A DNA stretch of 64,000 nucleotides from Arthrinium phaeospermum (taxonomy: Eukaryota; Ascomycota; Sordariomycetes; Amphisphaeriales; Apiosporaceae), in contig QYRS01000004.1 in assembly GCA_006503535.1 (NCBI GenBank), positions 1,984,001-2,048,000 on the forward strand, in the 5' to 3' direction. This document shows positions 31,125-43,500 of the stretch, one piece after another; the stretch's first letter is position 1, and each line of letters opens with the position of its first letter. The position numbers were made by a program, and so were the translations under genes. The notes beneath the pieces are model-generated. The model saw only the letters and a program-made list of their open reading frames with translations. It was not told the origin of the DNA and did no database searches.

Positions 31125-34100
31125 ATGAATCTGGACAAAGCCCCAGTCGATTTTCCCTTGCTTGTTAGCCGGGGGGACATTGACGCTGCCACGACGGCCG
31201 ATTCCTCCTCCCTCGGCGCTTCTCCCACCCATTCTGTCGCTACCAACAATCCAAAGTCCCCCACCACAGCCCGACCCGACAACCTCCCAATCGCAACCTC
31301 TGCCGCCGATACGGCACCTCTTGTGCCTAGCCCCCTGTCACAATCGGCCACTCATCGGCAACAGGTCTATACGGACGCGATCGGCAAAACCCACGTTAGC
31401 AACGAGGTGGTGGAAGAGGAGTGGGTGACGGAGGTTAGCCGCTATGGATTAAGTCCCGCCAATACGACACAACAAAGAACTGCGCCTTTGGGCGACCAGG
31501 CGACTCGCCCTTCTATCGTTACGACAACCGAAATCGATACGGCAACACCCGCGGGCTCGTCTCCAACAACAGTAGTTCATTCCTCGGCCAACACGCTTTT
31601 GTCGGTACCCGGCAAGCGCTCGCCAGATGAAGAGGGATCGGATCTCAGCGACCCTAATAACCACACAAGCCAGCAGCCACCGACAAAGAGATCGCGAACC
31701 CGCGCAGCCCCTCCGCGCAGGATCGACCTCGGCGAATTCGCAAAGCCAGCAATACCCCCGAAGCTCGAGAGCGTCACGTCGCCGCTGTTCTTTTCGCACA
31801 AGCAGAAGCCTCTCATGATAAGGCCCCCTAGCTTTTCCGGCTCGGAGGCTGTAGGAACCATGTTGAGGAGCGTCCGGGATTCTGCTGAGGTGACGACACT
31901 CAAGCTTGCGCGAGGAACTGTCAGCTCGGCAAGTCCCGCGAGGTCTTCCAGCACACCTGGTAGCTGGTCCTCTATTGATGCGGCAACCCTTGCCAGAAGC
32001 CCAGACGCCCAAGCCTCTTCGCCTGCGCAACAGTTATTGCAAGGCATCAGCATCGTAGAACTCCTCGAAAGGGATGACCGTCCTACTTTCATTGTCGACA
32101 GCGCAAATGCATTCAGCGCTTCTTCGCCGGCCTTCACCGTATTATATGCCAACCCTGCTCTCCAGGTTTCCGACGGCATTCGCTATTTGATTTCTGGCGA
32201 GTTTCAGGATGGCTCGGACGCTAGGTCCGAGTTTGAGGGTTTCAAAGCCTGGGTCAAGAATGGCGGCATCAATGCCGAAGGACTGGACTGCTTCATGCCG
32301 TCTTTCCACTATGGTGGAATCGAGTGGACCTGCTCAGTCATCAGAAACCGCTTCAGGTTCGTGAGCGCCAATAGAAGCGCCGCTTCGATAGCGCGCACAT
32401 CACCAGAGCCGCAGCTCGAAAGAGAGACAAGTATCGACTCTCGTACGCAGGGTGCCACGCCAAATGCCCAGCCAAAGACACCGAGCGATATCGTCGTTCC
32501 GGATGCCCCTGACTACTTTGGCACCCTTGCGAGCCTCGATGAAGACGAGCAAACCCGCTCAGTTGTCGGCAGTGATTCCGGGGAGCCATATCTGATGCGG
32601 CGGAATAGCGATTATGCTTCTGACATTGTTTCGATACGGACGGAACAACCATCATTTGACTGGACTAGGATCCCTTTGACTGAGGACCTCCCTCAACATA
32701 TCATTTTTGCCCGGACCAGAGATTGGGCGTCGACGCCTTTGGGTCCCACAGAGACATGGTCAGCCGATCTGCGTGCCATGGCTAACATGGTTATGGGTAG
32801 TCCACATCCCGCCGCAATGTACTGGGGCCCCGAATTTATTGCCATTTACAACGAGGCATACGTGCCGTTGGCAGGCAAGAAGCATCCCGCCCTCATGGGC
32901 CAGAGCTACAAAGAAGCCTGGCACGAGATATGGGACGAGGTCGCCCATGTTTTTGAAGGGGCCTGGAAGTCGGGGCAGGCTACCATGAAGAACGACGATC
33001 ACTTATTAATCAACCGCTACGGGTTCGAGGAAGAAGCTTTCTTCTCGTGGTCCATAGTACCGTTAGTAGGTGACGAGGGATCGGTGGTTGGCTTGTATAA
33101 CCCTGCATTCGAAAATACGCGGCGCAAAGTGGCAGAGCGAAGAATGCTTACATTAAGGGAGGTTGGCGAGAAGACATCGTTGGCGCGTGACGTGAAGAGT
33201 TTCTGGAGCCAGGTGCAACAAGGCCTGGAATTCAACAAGGAGGACATCCCGTTTGTGATGGTGTACTCCGTATCCGACGATTCCGAAAGTGACATGTCGT
33301 CGATGCACTCGGGAAGCTTGTCGCACCCCCCTCAGCTTGTTCTTGAAGCGTCCCTTGGTATCCCCAGTGGGCACAGCTGCCTTATAAGTCCCTTGGATCT
33401 CAAAACTAGCGTTGAAGGCTTCGCTCCTTACATGAGAGACTCTATGGCACAAGCAGGCGTTCCCATCTTGTTATCCAAAGATGACGGAACTCTTGCAGAA
33501 GATCTCATGATTGGCTTCGACTTCCGAGGGGATTCTGGTGACTGCCAGGCCATTGTGATCTTCCCGATACACCCTACTACCGGAGGCGACAGCGTCGTTG
33601 GTTTCATCGTTATTGGCGTGAACCCGCGCCGACCTTACGACGACGACTACAAGCTATTTATCCACCTCCTGTCCCGCCAATTGGCTACCTCGATGGCTTC
33701 CGTGGTCTTGTTCGAGGAGGAGATCAAGCGCGGACAAAGGGCAGCGCGTTTAGCGGCGCTCGACCGCCAAGAATTGACGCAGCAATTGCATCTGCGTACT
33801 CAGGAGGTGGAAGAAAGCGAGCTTAGGTTCACACGGATGGCCGAGTTCGCACCCGTGGGTATGTTTATTGCCGACCATGAAGGTCTCATCAACTACTGCA
33901 ACGAGATGTGGTGGGAGGTATCACAGCACCAGCCCAGGTCCGAGTACAATGTGAACACTTGGATGGATAGTGTCAGCGATGAGGACAGACCAGCACTCGA
34001 GCAGGTCTGGAAAAGAATGCTCGATGACAAGATGGCCATCACCCATGAATTCCGCTTTAAGCGCTTACGCGACCATTCCAGTGGCGCTATTAATAACTGG

Positions 34101-35795
34101 GTGCTCATGAGTGCGTACCCTGAGAGACACCGAGATGGAAGCATCAAGGGTATATTTGGGTGTATCACCGATATCTCGCAGCAGAAGCTGGCCGAGCAAA
34201 TCCAGTACCAGAGGCGCGAAGAAGCTGTGGAGCTGAAGCGGCAACAGGAAAACTTCATCGATATTACCAGTCACGAGATGCGCAACCCGCTCAGCGCCAT
34301 TCTCCAGTGTGCCGACGAGATATCGGGCACATTGGCGAAGTATCGATCACTGGAAGAATATAACAGCGAGGTGGCGCGCCTGAAGGTTGCTTTAGAAGGT
34401 TGCCTCGAGGCCGCTAACACAATCACACTTTGCGCCAGTCACCAGAAGCGTATTGTCGATGACATTCTTACCTTGTCAAAGCTCGACTCCCAATTGCTTC
34501 TAGTAACGCCTGTCGATGTGCAACCTGTGGCCGTGGTCCAGCGTGTGCTCAAGATGTTTGAGGGCGAGCTGAATACCAACTCCATCCAGATGAAGTTTCA
34601 AGTGAAGAATCGCTACTTGGATTTGGGCGTGGACTGGGTCAGACTGGACCCCTCGCGGCTACTTCAAGTGCTAATCAACCTCATGACCAACGCCATCAAG
34701 TTCACGAACGCGCGGCCGGAGCGGTCTATAGTCGTCACCTTGGATGCTTCTATAGACATTTCAGAGAGGACCGATACCGACATCAGCTTCTTCCCTAGTG
34801 ATCGCCCAGGCACCTCGGAACTCACCGAAGGTGCGGACTGGGGTAAGGGCGACAGGATCAATCTACACTTCTCGGTCCAAGATACCGGACGAGGTTTAGA
34901 TGAACACGAGAAGAAGCTCCTATTCCAAAGGTTTTCCCAAGCTTCGCCCCGGACTCACGTCCAGTACGGTGGGTCTGGTCTAGGACTGTTCATCTCTCGC
35001 ATCCTCACGGAGCTCCAAGGAGGCCAGATCGGAGTTGATTCGGTGAAGGGCGTTGGTAGTACCTTTTCATTCTACGTCCGGAGCCGTAAGTCGGGGGGAC
35101 CGGGCGACAAGCAAGCTGTAGCGACTGCGCCACCCCTGCAAAGAGCCCCGGATCGTCCACGACTATCGAGAACCGACAGCCGAAGCTTATAGCCAAGGCG
35201 CCCATCATACAACCGATGTCACAAGCAGGCGCATCATCGCCAAGTACCCCAGCACGATCAGCAACATCGGCACCATCTGGAGGCCAACGTGTCTTTGATG
35301 TTTTAATTGTGGAGGATAATCTTGTGAACCAGAAGGTGCTGCAGAGACAACTACGCAACAGCGGCAACAACACGCAAGTAGCCAATCACGGAGGCGAGGC
35401 GCTGGAGGTGCTGAAGAGATCGAGATACTGGACTGGCATGGAGAAGACAGGCAACGAGATCTCGGTCATCTTGATGGATCTAGAAATGCCTGTTATGGAC
35501 GGCATGACCTGTGCGCGTAAGATTAGGGAGCTGGAGCGGGAAGGCACCATTGTCAGCCACATACCCATCATTGCTGTTACAGCATACGCAAGGCCGGAGC
35601 AGATCGAAGACGCAAAGGCCGCAGGAGTGGTAAGTTTCTTTTGGCGTCCCCCTGAAGCCCGTCGTTGCCCTCCCTACCCAAAGCAGCTTGCTAACAAGAC
35701 ACGCGCAGGACGATGTGATCTCCAAACCGTTCCGTATGCCGGAACTGATACCACGAATCGAAGAATTGGTTAACAAGTTCCCGTCAACGAAGTAG
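31125..35795 (+). CDS. PAS-domain hybrid histidine kinase
   Basis: Three exons: 31125-35085, 35193-35629 and 35709-35795 (4485 nt, 1494 aa). A Ser/Thr/Pro-rich N-terminus of about 300 residues includes a basic NLS-like PPTKRSRTRAAPPRR. PAS-like segments follow at about 323-430 and 525-660 (WASTPLGPTETWS), then a GAF-like region and a clear PAS at about 895-1020 (ELRFTRMAEFAPVGMFIAD). The HisKA H-box has phospho-acceptor His1050 (DITSHEMRNPLSAIL); the ATPase has N-box LINLMTNAIKF, G1 DTGRGLDE and G2 GGSGLGLFIS. A receiver domain has LIVEDNLVNQKVL, phospho-acceptor Asp1416 in ILMDLEMPVMDG and Lys in DDVISKPF. It autophosphorylates and passes phosphate to an HPt protein such as Ypd1. The intron between kinase and receiver explains an apparent stop and frame change near 35190. 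No TM segment, so probably cytosolic. The stimulus is unknown. Confidence 0.95.
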
Positions 35796-36871
35796 GAAAC
35801 AGCCGCTGTTGGATGGTGTTCTTCCCCTTTCTCTTTCTGTGCACACCATTATCGAATTTTAATGTTTGTTTACTATTGCATCACGGGTTGCATGGCTGCC
35901 AGGTCCAGAACTGGCTTCCAACGGAGCATATATTTACGGCAAGGCGTTCAGGAGGCGGCAAGATTTGATGTGCCCAGCCAAGCAGCAGGGCACCAAAATG
36001 GAGCGTGGTGAGCATGCGGAAGGATATCATGGACTGATCGCTTTAAAATGTAATAGAAGCAAGGGGTATTTGCAGGGCGACCCAGGTAGGCATTTAGCTA
36101 GCTGTTGGGACTGACTGGCCGTTGAATTAAGCTGCCCGCACATAGGATTTGCGGGTTTTGTATATGAATGGTCAGGTACTTGCAGTCGTAGGCGGCAGAT
36201 TAGGTACTTAGTTAGCAATGGAATGCTTCAAAAGCCCCTAACATGTCGAGATGAAATACGAAGTTCGCAGAATATCCCCGTTTGAGTATGCAGTTGTATA
36301 ATGCCAAGAGAGCCTCAGTTGTTCTTACGTGGCCATGACAGTATAGAACACAGTGTGGTAGATTGAGCACACTGTCTTGGTCAGTGCCATCAGCTACTTG
36401 GTACTGCATCCTAAGTTCTCACTGGCAACAGTGCTTTCTGGGGCCATCAAAGTTCAAGCCTCAAGTTTGACGGGCACTATCCAATTCGAACATGCCCTAC
36501 TAGACTGATCTGGGGACCTAGCAACATTCTCGAGAACCACGATTCCTCCATTCCCTCATTTTGGCTCCGGTTGCCAGCCGAGCAATGGCCGCAGATGAGA
36601 GAAGTGCATACAGCTCGCGCTTGACAGCTGTCTGGTAAGTGACCTGACTGACGTCGTGACCTTGACCATGAATGACCCCCTGAATATGCATGCGCCTTGC
36701 TTGGGGTCAATCCAGACAGATATAGTACCTACATCAATACTTTAACCCATGCCACTGCACATGTTGCGTCTACGTTGATACTGACCATCTGATGATTGCA
36801 GTGTTCTTGTCTGTTTCTTTTGGTTGCATTACTCGGTGGACAAACATTCCTTAATTGGTGCGTACAAACGG
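35796..36871. other. Intergenic region upstream of the GT90 gene
   Basis: About 1.1 kb between the kinase stop and the first coding exon of the GT90 gene. It contains only short conflicting frames and several cttacc/gtacct motifs. It is probably kinase 3' UTR plus GT90 promoter. Confidence 0.55.
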
Positions 36872-39800
36872 ATGTCCAGCCTACCTCAGTACATACTTGT
36901 CCGCCCGTTTTGGCCGTCACGCTAACCAGCGCCGGGCACCACAGACAGACCAAGACTCTCGGCTTTCTTGCTGCTGTCGATATCTGGCGCCCTTGCTTTC
37001 TCTGCAAGCTTCTTTTCGAAACGCCTTCCCGGCAATGATGGAAGGTTCGGTATGTGATCAATCGGCCCCCCAGCCCTCTGTCTCTTTGGCAGGACATACA
37101 CTAACCAAATTTGAGATGCAGATTCTGGTGCTCCTTTCAAGAGCTTCAGGTCGTCGTTGCCACAGCGGCCTCGCCGCTTCTACCTTCCCTGTATTATAAT
37201 TCTCATTGTGATACGACTGGAAATTCTCCAGGAGGTTGTGTACGATTTTCAGTGCACGGCTCAGGGTGTTGAGGTATGTCCATAGTCAGACCCTGAGGGG
37301 GTCTGATCATCATCAAGTTGCTTCTTTCTCTGACCATCCTCACCCCAACCTTAGGTCTTCTTGCCCGTATTCCTGGCAGGATATGAGTTGTTGTTTGGGA
37401 AGAGGGCACCAGTGCCCACATCCGACGAACCCGAGGATCCCTGGATCACGATCAGGGAGGAGTTTACGCAGTGGGTCAAGACGTCTCAGCTCTGGCTTTT
37501 CAGCAGCGTGCTAGTCTTCACCATCGGCGTCTACCAATCGGCCGGCTTGGCCTACGGGTCTTCCTACTTTTGCTCGCCTGTCTTGGACGAGCCCCGCTGG
37601 ATCGTCTTCTTGCAATGGGCTGGCGTATCCCTCGATGCCGTCATTTTGATCATGTCCTGGAGAGTGCTCTCCTGGGCCAAAACTACCAAAAGCCGGTTGC
37701 GCATACTGAGTGGCATATTGGCCATCTCGTGTCTCGGTTCGGGCGTCCTGTGGGTAGGCGCCCGTATTGCCCAACAAGGGCCAATATTGGACAGGCAGGC
37801 TGTGCAATACGTCGACTCCCTATACATGTTCGATATCCTAAGCACCGGCCTCGTTCTCGGCGTGCTCTTGATCGCAGCAATGCTCTGGATCGTCGAATCG
37901 GTGCCCCTCGAACCAGCATCCATCATTGCCTATATCGGCGGGACAGCAAGTACGGTGCGGCAGATATTCTTGCTTGGGACTTACCAACAGACATCGGCAG
38001 GGCCCCCGCTAGTGGCGCTGTTCACAATTACGGGAGGCTTTTCGATATTCGCCTACGCCAACAACATGCGCTCTGTGGTGTACATCAGGAGGGGCTTCCT
38101 GGTGTTGTTGATGGTCGTCCTATTGATTGCGACAATCATCACCTCAGCCGTGCGCAATAGGCCGGCACAGCATCATCCTGTGGACGAGTTCATCTACAAA
38201 AACAGGGTCGAGTCAGACCGGTGGCTCCGCCATGCGAGTGTCAGCACGACCCTCCGAACTGCCGTCGAGGAGTACAAAGAGCGGCACCATGGCCGTGACC
38301 CCCCGCCTCGTTTCGATCGGTGGTTTGATTTCTCCCGACAGCGAAATGCCGCCATTGTCGATATGTATGACCAGATGGAGAAAGACATCTTGCCGTTTTG
38401 GGGGATGAGCCCTCAAAAGGTGCGAGACGCGATAGAGAGAGCAAAGGGGCTGCCGGATATCGGAGTGGTCACGATACTCAGGGGGAAAGCCTCGCACAAT
38501 GAGCCGGCCGACCCTTCTCATCAGATGATACTGGACGATCTGGTCTCGATTATCTCCACATTCTCGGAACACCTGCCGGAAATGTCCATACCAATCAACT
38601 TGAACGAAAGGCCACGGGTGCTTGTCCCACACAGTGACATCCGTCGGCTCATGCAGTCCGCGACCGCACCCAAATCTAAGTTCTTGCCTGCTATGATGAA
38701 CAAACGCGACGCTGGTAAACCCGAGGTGGCGGAGGACCAAGCCGAAGCCAACATCGAGGTGCGTGCAGATTCAGAGACAGGATCGTACGTCTCAGTAGAA
38801 GACTTCCATCACCTCCAATCTCTGGCCTGCCCTCCAGGGTCCAAGACGAGAGCAGGGGTCAGCTGGAATGCGCGAGACCTCTGTGCTTCCTGTGCCAACC
38901 CACACGCACAAGGCGTATTTGTTCGCAGCTGGCGAAAGGCACTGGATCCATGTCATCAACCTGACATTTTCCACCTTCACGACTTCCATACTATGCCACA
39001 TCGTTCCGAGCTTCACCAGGAACTCTTACCCATCTTTAGCCGGTCGAAGACCGACACTTTCAACGACATCATCATACCCCTGCTCCGCCCCAATGTCAAG
39101 CACGAGCAGGAGACGACCACGTTTGATGATAAGACCAACGCGCTCTTCTGGCAGGATGAGCCCTTAACGGAAGTCATGACCCACCAGTCTTTCCACGGTG
39201 GTCAACGTAGCCGGCTCGTTTATCTCACAAATAATGCTAGCGCCACCGACGAAGGCCCGCTGCTGGTCGGAGACAATTACGGCAAAGACCTGAAGTTTGC
39301 CTATGAGACGGTGAAGATGAGTGAGGCCAACGACTTGTTTACTATCAAGACATCCTTCACGGCGCCCGAGAAATGCGAGGACCAGGCTTGCCGGCTAGCC
39401 CAAGCCCAATTCGGCTTCGTAGAACCCCCGACCGACCCCGAGGAAAAGCCCGACGTCGCGGTGGACCACCGCTACGTGATGCTCCTCGACGGGCCCGACG
39501 GGCCCCCGCCCAACCTCCTCGCCGCGCTGCGCTCCAACGGCGTCCCCTTCCTGAGCAGCATCTTCCGCGAGTGGTACACGGAGCGCCTGATGCCCTGGAC
39601 GCACTTTGTGCCCGTCGACCTGCGCTTCCACGGCCTCCACAGCACGCTGGCCTACTTTGTCGGCCTCAAGGACCGCGGCCGCGTCAACGGCCGCGAGCGC
39701 GACGCCATGGCCGACCGCGTCGAGGACGCCCGCTGGATCGCCGAGCAGGGGCGCAAGTGGGCCGAGAAGGCCATCCGCCGCGAGGACATGGAGATTTACC

Positions 39801-39883
39801 TGTTCCGGCTCCTGCTCGAGTGGGGGCGGCTGATCCAGGACGATCGGGACACGACGGGGTTCGTTTTGTTGAAGCAAGGGTGA
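36872..39883 (+). CDS. Polytopic GT90/CAP10-family glycosyltransferase
   Basis: Four exons: 36872-36888, 36949-37049, 37122-37273 and 37355-39883 (2799 nt, 932 aa). The 17-nt first exon is inferred: it supplies the only ATG that enters the frame, and skipping a TAA at 36928-36930 needs an intron with donor CA/GTACAT, branch GCTAAC and acceptor GACAG. About ten hydrophobic segments lie within residues 10-340 (such as RLSAFLLLSISGALAFSASF, LWLFSSVLVFTIGVYQSAGL, VLLMVVLLIATIITSAV). A luminal C-terminal catalytic domain has the CAP10 pattern: GVSWNARDLCASCANPH, RYVMLLDGPDGPPPNLLAAL and VPFLSSIFREWYTERLMPW-HFVPV. The family includes Cryptococcus Cap10/Cxt1 relatives and POGLUT-type xylosyl/glucosyltransferases of the secretory pathway. 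Donor and acceptor are unknown. The YKY-D-DG motif of canonical GT90 is altered to RYVMLLDG. Confidence 0.88.
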
Positions 39884-40541
39884 GTGGGCAAAAGTATGTT
39901 TCCGGTATTTTTGGTCGGGATAGAATTGTCGAAGAGTCGAAGCGGGTATATACATGGAAGGTTGTGATATTTGGTATGTATAATATGCATAGATACTATC
40001 ATAGACTATATCGGAGACAATCTGAGGAAGACTCTAGTTTATGACTGGTACTCTGTAAATATGCTTGTAGATAATACTGATACTGCGATTTCTATTAGGA
40101 GCAAACTTTGAACAAATCATACGAATCACAGCAACAAGACACCGCATTCGAAGAATGGGGTAGAGAACAGAAGACGAGAGATATCATGAACGAAAACGCT
40201 TCGTTACACACAGAAGACAGCCAAAAGTCCCCAGGTAATAAGACATTTCTCATAACGTTATCATCGTCGTAAACCTCATACACTAGACGTAACAAGTATA
40301 ATAAAACCCCTGTTCATCCGCATCTTTTCCTCCGCTGAAAGAAAACGAATCAAGGAGTAAAGGAAATCAGTTAAAACCGCCAACGCCTTTCCCTTCCCTT
40401 TTGTTAACCCTAAAAACCCCATTAAAACCCAGAAAGCATATCTGAACCCGATGCCATGCCGCGAGTTTCTGCGCATATGTATGGCTGGCTGGCTCGTTCA
40501 TTCCCAGATATGTAAGAAGAAGAAAAAGGACGGTGCCAATC
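39884..40541. other. Convergent 3' flanks of GT90 and PhoD-like genes
   Basis: About 660 bases between two facing stop codons. AT-rich, with no coding signal. It probably carries both polyadenylation sites. Confidence 0.6.
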
Positions 40542-43500
40542 TTAGTTGTGGCCAGGCCTGTTCCAGTACTCGGAATGCGCCTGGGCCCCTTGGCGAGGAT
40601 CGGGTCTGTTGTGACCGTACGATTGGTCCTCGCTCCAGCGATGATCGCGGTACGCACCAGCATCGCCGCCGGCCGCGCCTTCGCTCATGCTGTTGCTGCG
40701 CCGGCCGCTAAACCAGCGCTTGATGCTACCACGTCTCGCTGGCTTCGGCTGCGGCTGCTGTGCTTGATAGGGACCCTCGATGCCGGCGTCCTCGCCCTCG
40801 TATTCGTCGTCGTCGATGGCCGCTTCATCGCCGTAAGGGTAGTCTCTCGGCACTGCTGCCGTTGCTACTGCCGCTGCCTCCTCGTCCTCTTCGTCGTCGG
40901 GGTCCTCCCCTTGGTACTCGTACTCGAGCCTCGGGACCAGCAGGCGGTACGGCACCGTGATGCCGGCGGGGTCCGGGGCGTTGACCTCGACGTTGAGCGT
41001 GATCTCGAGCCCGCCCTCGACGTCGACCTCGTAGCGCTGCGGGTTCTTGCGCAGCTGCTTGGCGCTCAGGCCCGTCGGGGTGCGGTGGAAGGGCCGCGGC
41101 CGTTCCATGCCCTCCATACCGGGCGGCGGCGACGGCGTGTAGACGCGCATGGTTTGGGCGGCGGGCTGGGTGTACGACCGCTGCGGCGGACGAGCGGTGA
41201 AGTACGCGTCGTCGCCCACCTCGAACTCGGACGGGTGACCGGCGCCGCCCCGGAGACCCATGCGCGCCAGCTTGTCGTTGTTGGGGCCAGCGCCTTCCAT
41301 GGCTGTGGGCCGGTTGCGCCTCTGCTGTTGTTGGTGAGCCGGCAGCGGAGCCGGGGGCGGCGTGTAATCGTCGTACATGGCCTCCTCACTGTAGTTGTCA
41401 TCACCCCAGCTGCCATTGATGCCACCATCGTCCCGCTTTTTACTGGTAGAGAACCGGCGGGCGAAGAAGCCAGGCTTGGGCTCAGCCGTATCGCCACGAC
41501 CGAGAGACAAGGTCCGCATAAGCTTGCCTGGCCGCTTCTCCGGGTCAGACATTGACGCACGACGCGACAGGCTGCGGAATAGCCCTCCACTGCTGGCCAT
41601 AGGAGGCCGGGAGCGGTCCTTCTCCTCGAGGGAGTCAGGACGGTATGCCGGCCCACGGTTCTTGGAGGACAACGAGAGCCTCCGGAAAATGTTGGTCTTG
41701 CTGCCAGCCGGCGTAGCATCGAGTGTGTACTCTGAGTCTTCAGGCGGCGGCGTCGAGGGCGGCGTGAGACCTGGGACATATTCGCGGATGGAACACCAGT
41801 TGCGGTGGGGGAGAAGATGCTTGTTGTTGCGCGGCTTCCCGTCCACGCCAGTGGTGAAGAGGGGGATCATGTCTTCGTCCGTCTCCTTGTCGAAGTGGTG
41901 GATCTTGTTGCGCTTGTTGAGAATATCTGCCATCAGGTCTGGGGGAGGAGTGTTGACAATGGCCGACGAGACAATATTGGGCATATAACGGAAGTCCTTG
42001 TGCTTAGCAAGCTTCAGCTTGGGGTTGGAGTAGAACTGCCCGACGGCAGCAAGGTGGACGTCGCCACTGAGAATAGTCACGCGCACGGATTTGTCCGCAG
42101 CCAGATCCTGAAGATCCTCAATGACATATCTACGCTCCTCCTTGTGGTTCTTGGCCGTCCAGTGATCGTCCAAGTCGTCCAGGACCTCGACACCGCCATC
42201 AAAGTTATTCAAGAGGTTGCCGAGAAGCCCTGCTTTGCCAAGGGCCTTGACAGGGTTCATCAGACGTGACGTCAAGCTAGAAAAGGGGTCAGTGAACAAG
42301 CACATACGGCTGTGGGCTGGAGGTTAACTCACATATTTCAAGCCAGACCAGCCGCGGGTAGGCAATTGGCACGCCAAGAAGAACCAACAAGTGCCGCGTC
42401 TGACCTTTGGCGATCTCAGCATAACACCTGTCGACGATTTTCTTCCAGGTGTCTTCCCTCACAACTTCGTCCCTCGTGCGCTCCGTACGCGCATCGACTG
42501 CCAGGAGGGCCATTCCTGACCCCAACGACATGAACAGACTGCGGCTCAGCTCCTGAATATAGGGGCCAGGCTTGCATCCAAGGACCCAGCTTGGCTCAGT
42601 CTGCTCGGTTTCTTCCATCAAGCTTTGGTGCTGGAAAAGCATGTAGTACTTGAATGCTACAGCGCCCAAGCCAGAAAAGACTGGCGATTTCATGAAGTGA
42701 TCCGGATACGACCCAAATCCGTCGATGATGTCGTGGTCGTCATACATGTTGACCATGGGAATCTGCGAATTGGCCAGGCCGAACAGGCCCTGGGAGAACC
42801 ACATGGAGTAGCGTTCAAGGTAGAACTCCTCCACCTCGTCTTGCATCTCCGGGGTGAAGGGTGCATTGTGTTTGTGCAGCGGGTTCTTGATCATGAGCCA
42901 ATCCTGGAAATACTTGGTCTCCCTCATTATCGCATCGTTGTAGATCTGGTCGCCACCACCGATCATGACATGGAATGGTCGGGTTTGGTGGTTGTTCAGA
43001 ACGTCGCGCCACATTGGATCAGGACCGCTGAAGTCGTCAGGCTTCACACTTGCACTGAAGCCGTTGCAACTGTGGAACATGATGTTCATGGCCTGGCCTC
43101 TTCCGGGCACCCAAAAACCCAGCGAGGGCCCTCTGTTGATCCGGTAGGCAATGCGTTGCTGATGTTCCCGGAGTTCCACTTCGATGTTGAACCGCCAGAA
43201 GGTGCAACCACGCTCCTTGTGAAGTTTGAAACCCCTGATATCTCGGTATTTTCCGAGTTTCTCGCCGTCCACCTGTATGCGCTTTCTGCGTTCCGTAAAC
43301 GAGCCTGGAGGTGCAGGCGTACCGTCAAAGTTCGGCGCACTTCGGGTAATCTCGAAAAGCCCGTCGTCGGGCTCCAGCATCGACATATCCTTCGCCTCTT
43401 CGAGGTGCTCCACAGGCCTGACATACATGGTTTCCCCCTTTCGTCCCAGTTTTGGTATACCCGCGATGGGGTCGACATATTCTGGCTGCAGGGCTTGCCC

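Noticed and set aside
35170..35220. Stop codon separating histidine kinase and receiver genes
   Set aside because: A 107-nt GT-AG intron (35086-35192) joins both in phase, giving one hybrid kinase instead of two genes or a pseudogene.
40533..41555. 340-codon plus frame
   Set aside because: Antisense to the Pro/Arg-rich tail of the PhoD-like protein; simple-sequence composition.
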